Of a stretch of DNA of 64,000 nt, positions 61,901-64,000 are shown one piece after another. A model generated the notes under the pieces. It searched no databases and was not told the origin of the DNA. It saw only the letters and a program-made list of their open reading frames with translations. The number at the start of each line of letters is the position of its first letter. The stretch's first letter is position 1. The stretch is from Anticarsia gemmatalis (Eukaryota; Arthropoda; Insecta; Lepidoptera; Erebidae): assembly GCF_050436995.1 (NCBI RefSeq), contig NC_134765.1, positions 2,073,501 through 2,137,500 of the forward strand. The letters are read 5' to 3'. Both the position numbers and the translations under genes were made by a program.

Positions 61901-64000
61901 TTGATGTCCCAGTTTTGAAGTTCATTCGTACATTGTTTAGACATCACTAATTGATGTCCGTTGTTGAGTAAAATCAAGCATCGCACACGTTTTGAATGTT
62001 TCAATCATTCTGTAATTGTAACGCCATTCTGGAAACGTATGTACCTACTTACGCACAATTGAAACAAAGGTTTTGTCGTTATACCGCCAACCAAAACGAA
62101 TTGTTAACAACGGGCAAATGTACCTATAATTTAAAGTAAATAAGAATGCCAGCGGTGCCAAAACAGAGGTACCGCTTTCAAAATCACACCCAGGGCCCCA
62201 CTTAAGAAAATTGAAAGAGGAGAGACAATTAAACGTTAATTAACGCAACCAACATTCACTCTCTTACTTCATAGTCGTCGTTTGTCAAAACACAGACAAA
62301 TAAACGAATTCTCGTGTTCTTTAACTAAATAAGCGTATTTTCAGAACTCGGTAAGAATATATTCTTATTTCAAAGGGTCCCTGTGTCTTTGCACGAGAAT
62401 TTGCGACAAAAACAATTTTGTAAAGACAGCATTCATTGCCTCGTTTTGACAGAACTTGCTACTATGTGTTTTTGTTATTTTGCAACCACACCGCGGTTCT
62501 TTTATGTGGGGCACCATTTTCATTTACGAATTCTCGTGTTAGTGGGTATGATTATATAAAATTATTTTTAGAAAAATGTTGCCATGCTAATAATAATGTA
62601 AGTAGGTATTTATAGGCTTTGTGGATGCTGAAAATTTTACATTACCAACCGATCGTTCGTTGTGGGTCGATGCACGTTGCGTAGATAAATTGTAATGGTG
62701 CCGTTTCAATTTATTATAGTTTGTTGGGGACTAATAATTCGTGGTAGTGACACGCAGAACAGCTAACTGTGATCAACTGAACTGTCGAGATAAGTGGATA
62801 TATCCAACGACTATGTAAATCTATAGATATGTAGCTATTATACCTATAATCTGAACAATGATTATGTACTTTAAAGTGTTGTTTATGTTATGATTTTCGA
62901 TCATAATGTACCTCTTATTTCACTTCATATATTGTTTTTTTTTTAGTGTCACACTAATACTGTAAACTTTTTTATTTTGTATTTCTTTTTTTTTAAGTAC
63001 GGTGTTGCTTGCTGCTGAAAACCAGTGCTGTGCCTAGCACAGCGTATACTGAGCTGTAGCCCTTTGTTACATTTAAATGTACTGACTAGATACTGAGCTA
63101 AGTCAAGTTTTATTTTATGTGTAACAAATGGTTTAAAGAATATTTACATTCTCGACTTGTTAAAATAAAATTCTAAACCTGCTTTAGTAACTTCAAGCGT
63201 TATTTCTAGGTACCTAATTTAATTAGCTCCCAGAACCTGCCTATTCCGTCTCGACAAAGTAGACTTTATACAATAAACAGTAATTAATTTATCAATCACA
63301 CCAATTAACCACCAAAATTAATACAACCTTCGGAGAATTTTATTAGGTACAAACACTTTACACAGTGATAAATTGACGCCCTCATTTCAGTAAACTTGAC
63401 AGTCTTCTAGAAAATATTAAATTGATACTTCATAAAAAGAAATTGATCAGCGAAGAATCAATGTGCTCCTTTTTTTTCTAAATAATCAGCTGAAGCTCTT
63501 TTTACTTTACAAGGCCGATGTAATGGTATGTAAATGTAATGGTAATTTTCTAAGAATTAGCTTTTCATTGCCACAGTACCTAATTGAATGACACAGATGC
63601 AAAATAAAGGGTTCTAACGACGATCTTTTAAAAGATTTTAATTATTCGATAAATTTTTATAATTGCGATCATTGTACAAAAAAATATTCCGAGAGCAACG
63701 ACATCGAGTTGAAAAACATCCATTTTGGCTTGAACGTTTAAGAGGATTACGGCCGACTTTCATTAACCGACAAGGCCAAAAAGAGAATCAAAATGTCTCA
63801 AACCACTCGGAAGAAGTCAAACTAGGAATGATTATTTTTTTGTCTACTTTATAAAAAAGTAGACAAAAAATATTTTTATTTGCTGTTAATCTGGTTCGTA
63901 ACAATATTGTGCTTAAAATAGAAATGTCTGGCGAAAATTACTCAATATAATTACATCTTTGCCTACATTCGTAGGCAGAGTGAAATACCTTATTACTAGT
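58908..64000 (+). other. Putative first intron of the signal-peptide gene, running off the window
   Basis: After the donor at 58908 no convincing second exon is seen up to the window end, so the first intron is at least 5.1 kb if the exon is real. The stretch is AT-rich, with many homopolymer runs and few recognisable repeats. A weak exon candidate at 59996-60114 is discussed among the findings. A short perfect hairpin lies at 63836-63870. A small open frame at 63663-63854 matches nothing I know. Confidence 0.4.
63836..63870. repeat. Perfect 15-bp inverted repeat, 5-base loop
   Basis: The arm ttttttgtctacttt (63836-63850) is followed by the loop ataaa and then its exact reverse complement (63856-63870). 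It falls at the 3' end of a small open frame and next to a block of moderate GC at 63690-63800. It may be the end of a small foldback element; no partner end was found. Confidence 0.6.

Noticed and set aside
1..64000. CRISPR array, operon or viral gene cluster
   Set aside because: No regularly spaced repeats, no closely packed frames and no recognisable viral or transposase protein were seen.

Overview
The window looks like non-coding DNA from a moth or butterfly genome. It is AT-rich, has no long open reading frame anywhere, and is full of short interspersed repeats of types I know from Lepidoptera. These include Helitron-like elements that start TCTATACTAATATTATAAAG and end in a hairpin plus CTAG, several tRNA-derived SINE families, and fragments of the common 'cccactgctgggca / ccaaatgcgggttg' repeat. 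Species cannot be told from the sequence. The reading frames present are 60-157 codons long; those I checked lie in repeats, in GC-rich patches, or in AT-rich sequence with no protein-like character.

Only one piece of protein-coding gene is supported. It is a first coding exon at 58838-58907 (+), encoding a signal-peptide-like N terminus and ending in a strong splice donor (phase 1). A GC-rich patch at about 58620-58720 may be its promoter or 5' UTR. The remaining 5.1 kb to the window end would be its first intron, so the mature protein is not visible.

Layout. 1-9 kb: intergenic DNA with a 5S rRNA-derived SINE flanked by 75-bp direct repeats (4.2-4.6 kb), a Helitron fragment (4.9 kb) and a full-length tRNA-derived SINE with a perfect 13-bp target duplication (6.0-6.4 kb). 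9.2-11.3 kb: three GC-rich, repeat-free islands, candidate regulatory DNA. 12-26 kb: SINE and Helitron copies, a possible hAT relic and a small MITE. 27.2-28.7 kb: a 1.29-kb transposon-like element with inverted ends, inserted at a TA inside an older repeat so that the empty site can be reconstructed. 30-38 kb: SINE copies, hairpins and two candidate regulatory blocks. 39-46 kb: the densest mobile-element cluster, with a hAT element with exact 8-bp target duplication, a recent 5'-truncated LINE tail with 19-bp target duplication, a 25-bp perfect hairpin, a head-to-head Helitron pair, a hAT MITE and a second 5S-derived SINE inside a possible 1.06-kb element. 49.6-52 kb: an element with ~150-bp inverted ends and a dispersed direct repeat. 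52-58.6 kb: mostly unremarkable intergenic DNA.

I found no CRISPR array, operon, tRNA gene or rRNA gene, and no clear sign of a new multi-gene system. The most notable items are the 5S-derived SINE pair, the dateable nested transposon at 27-28.6 kb, the inverted Helitron pair and the lone signal-peptide exon.
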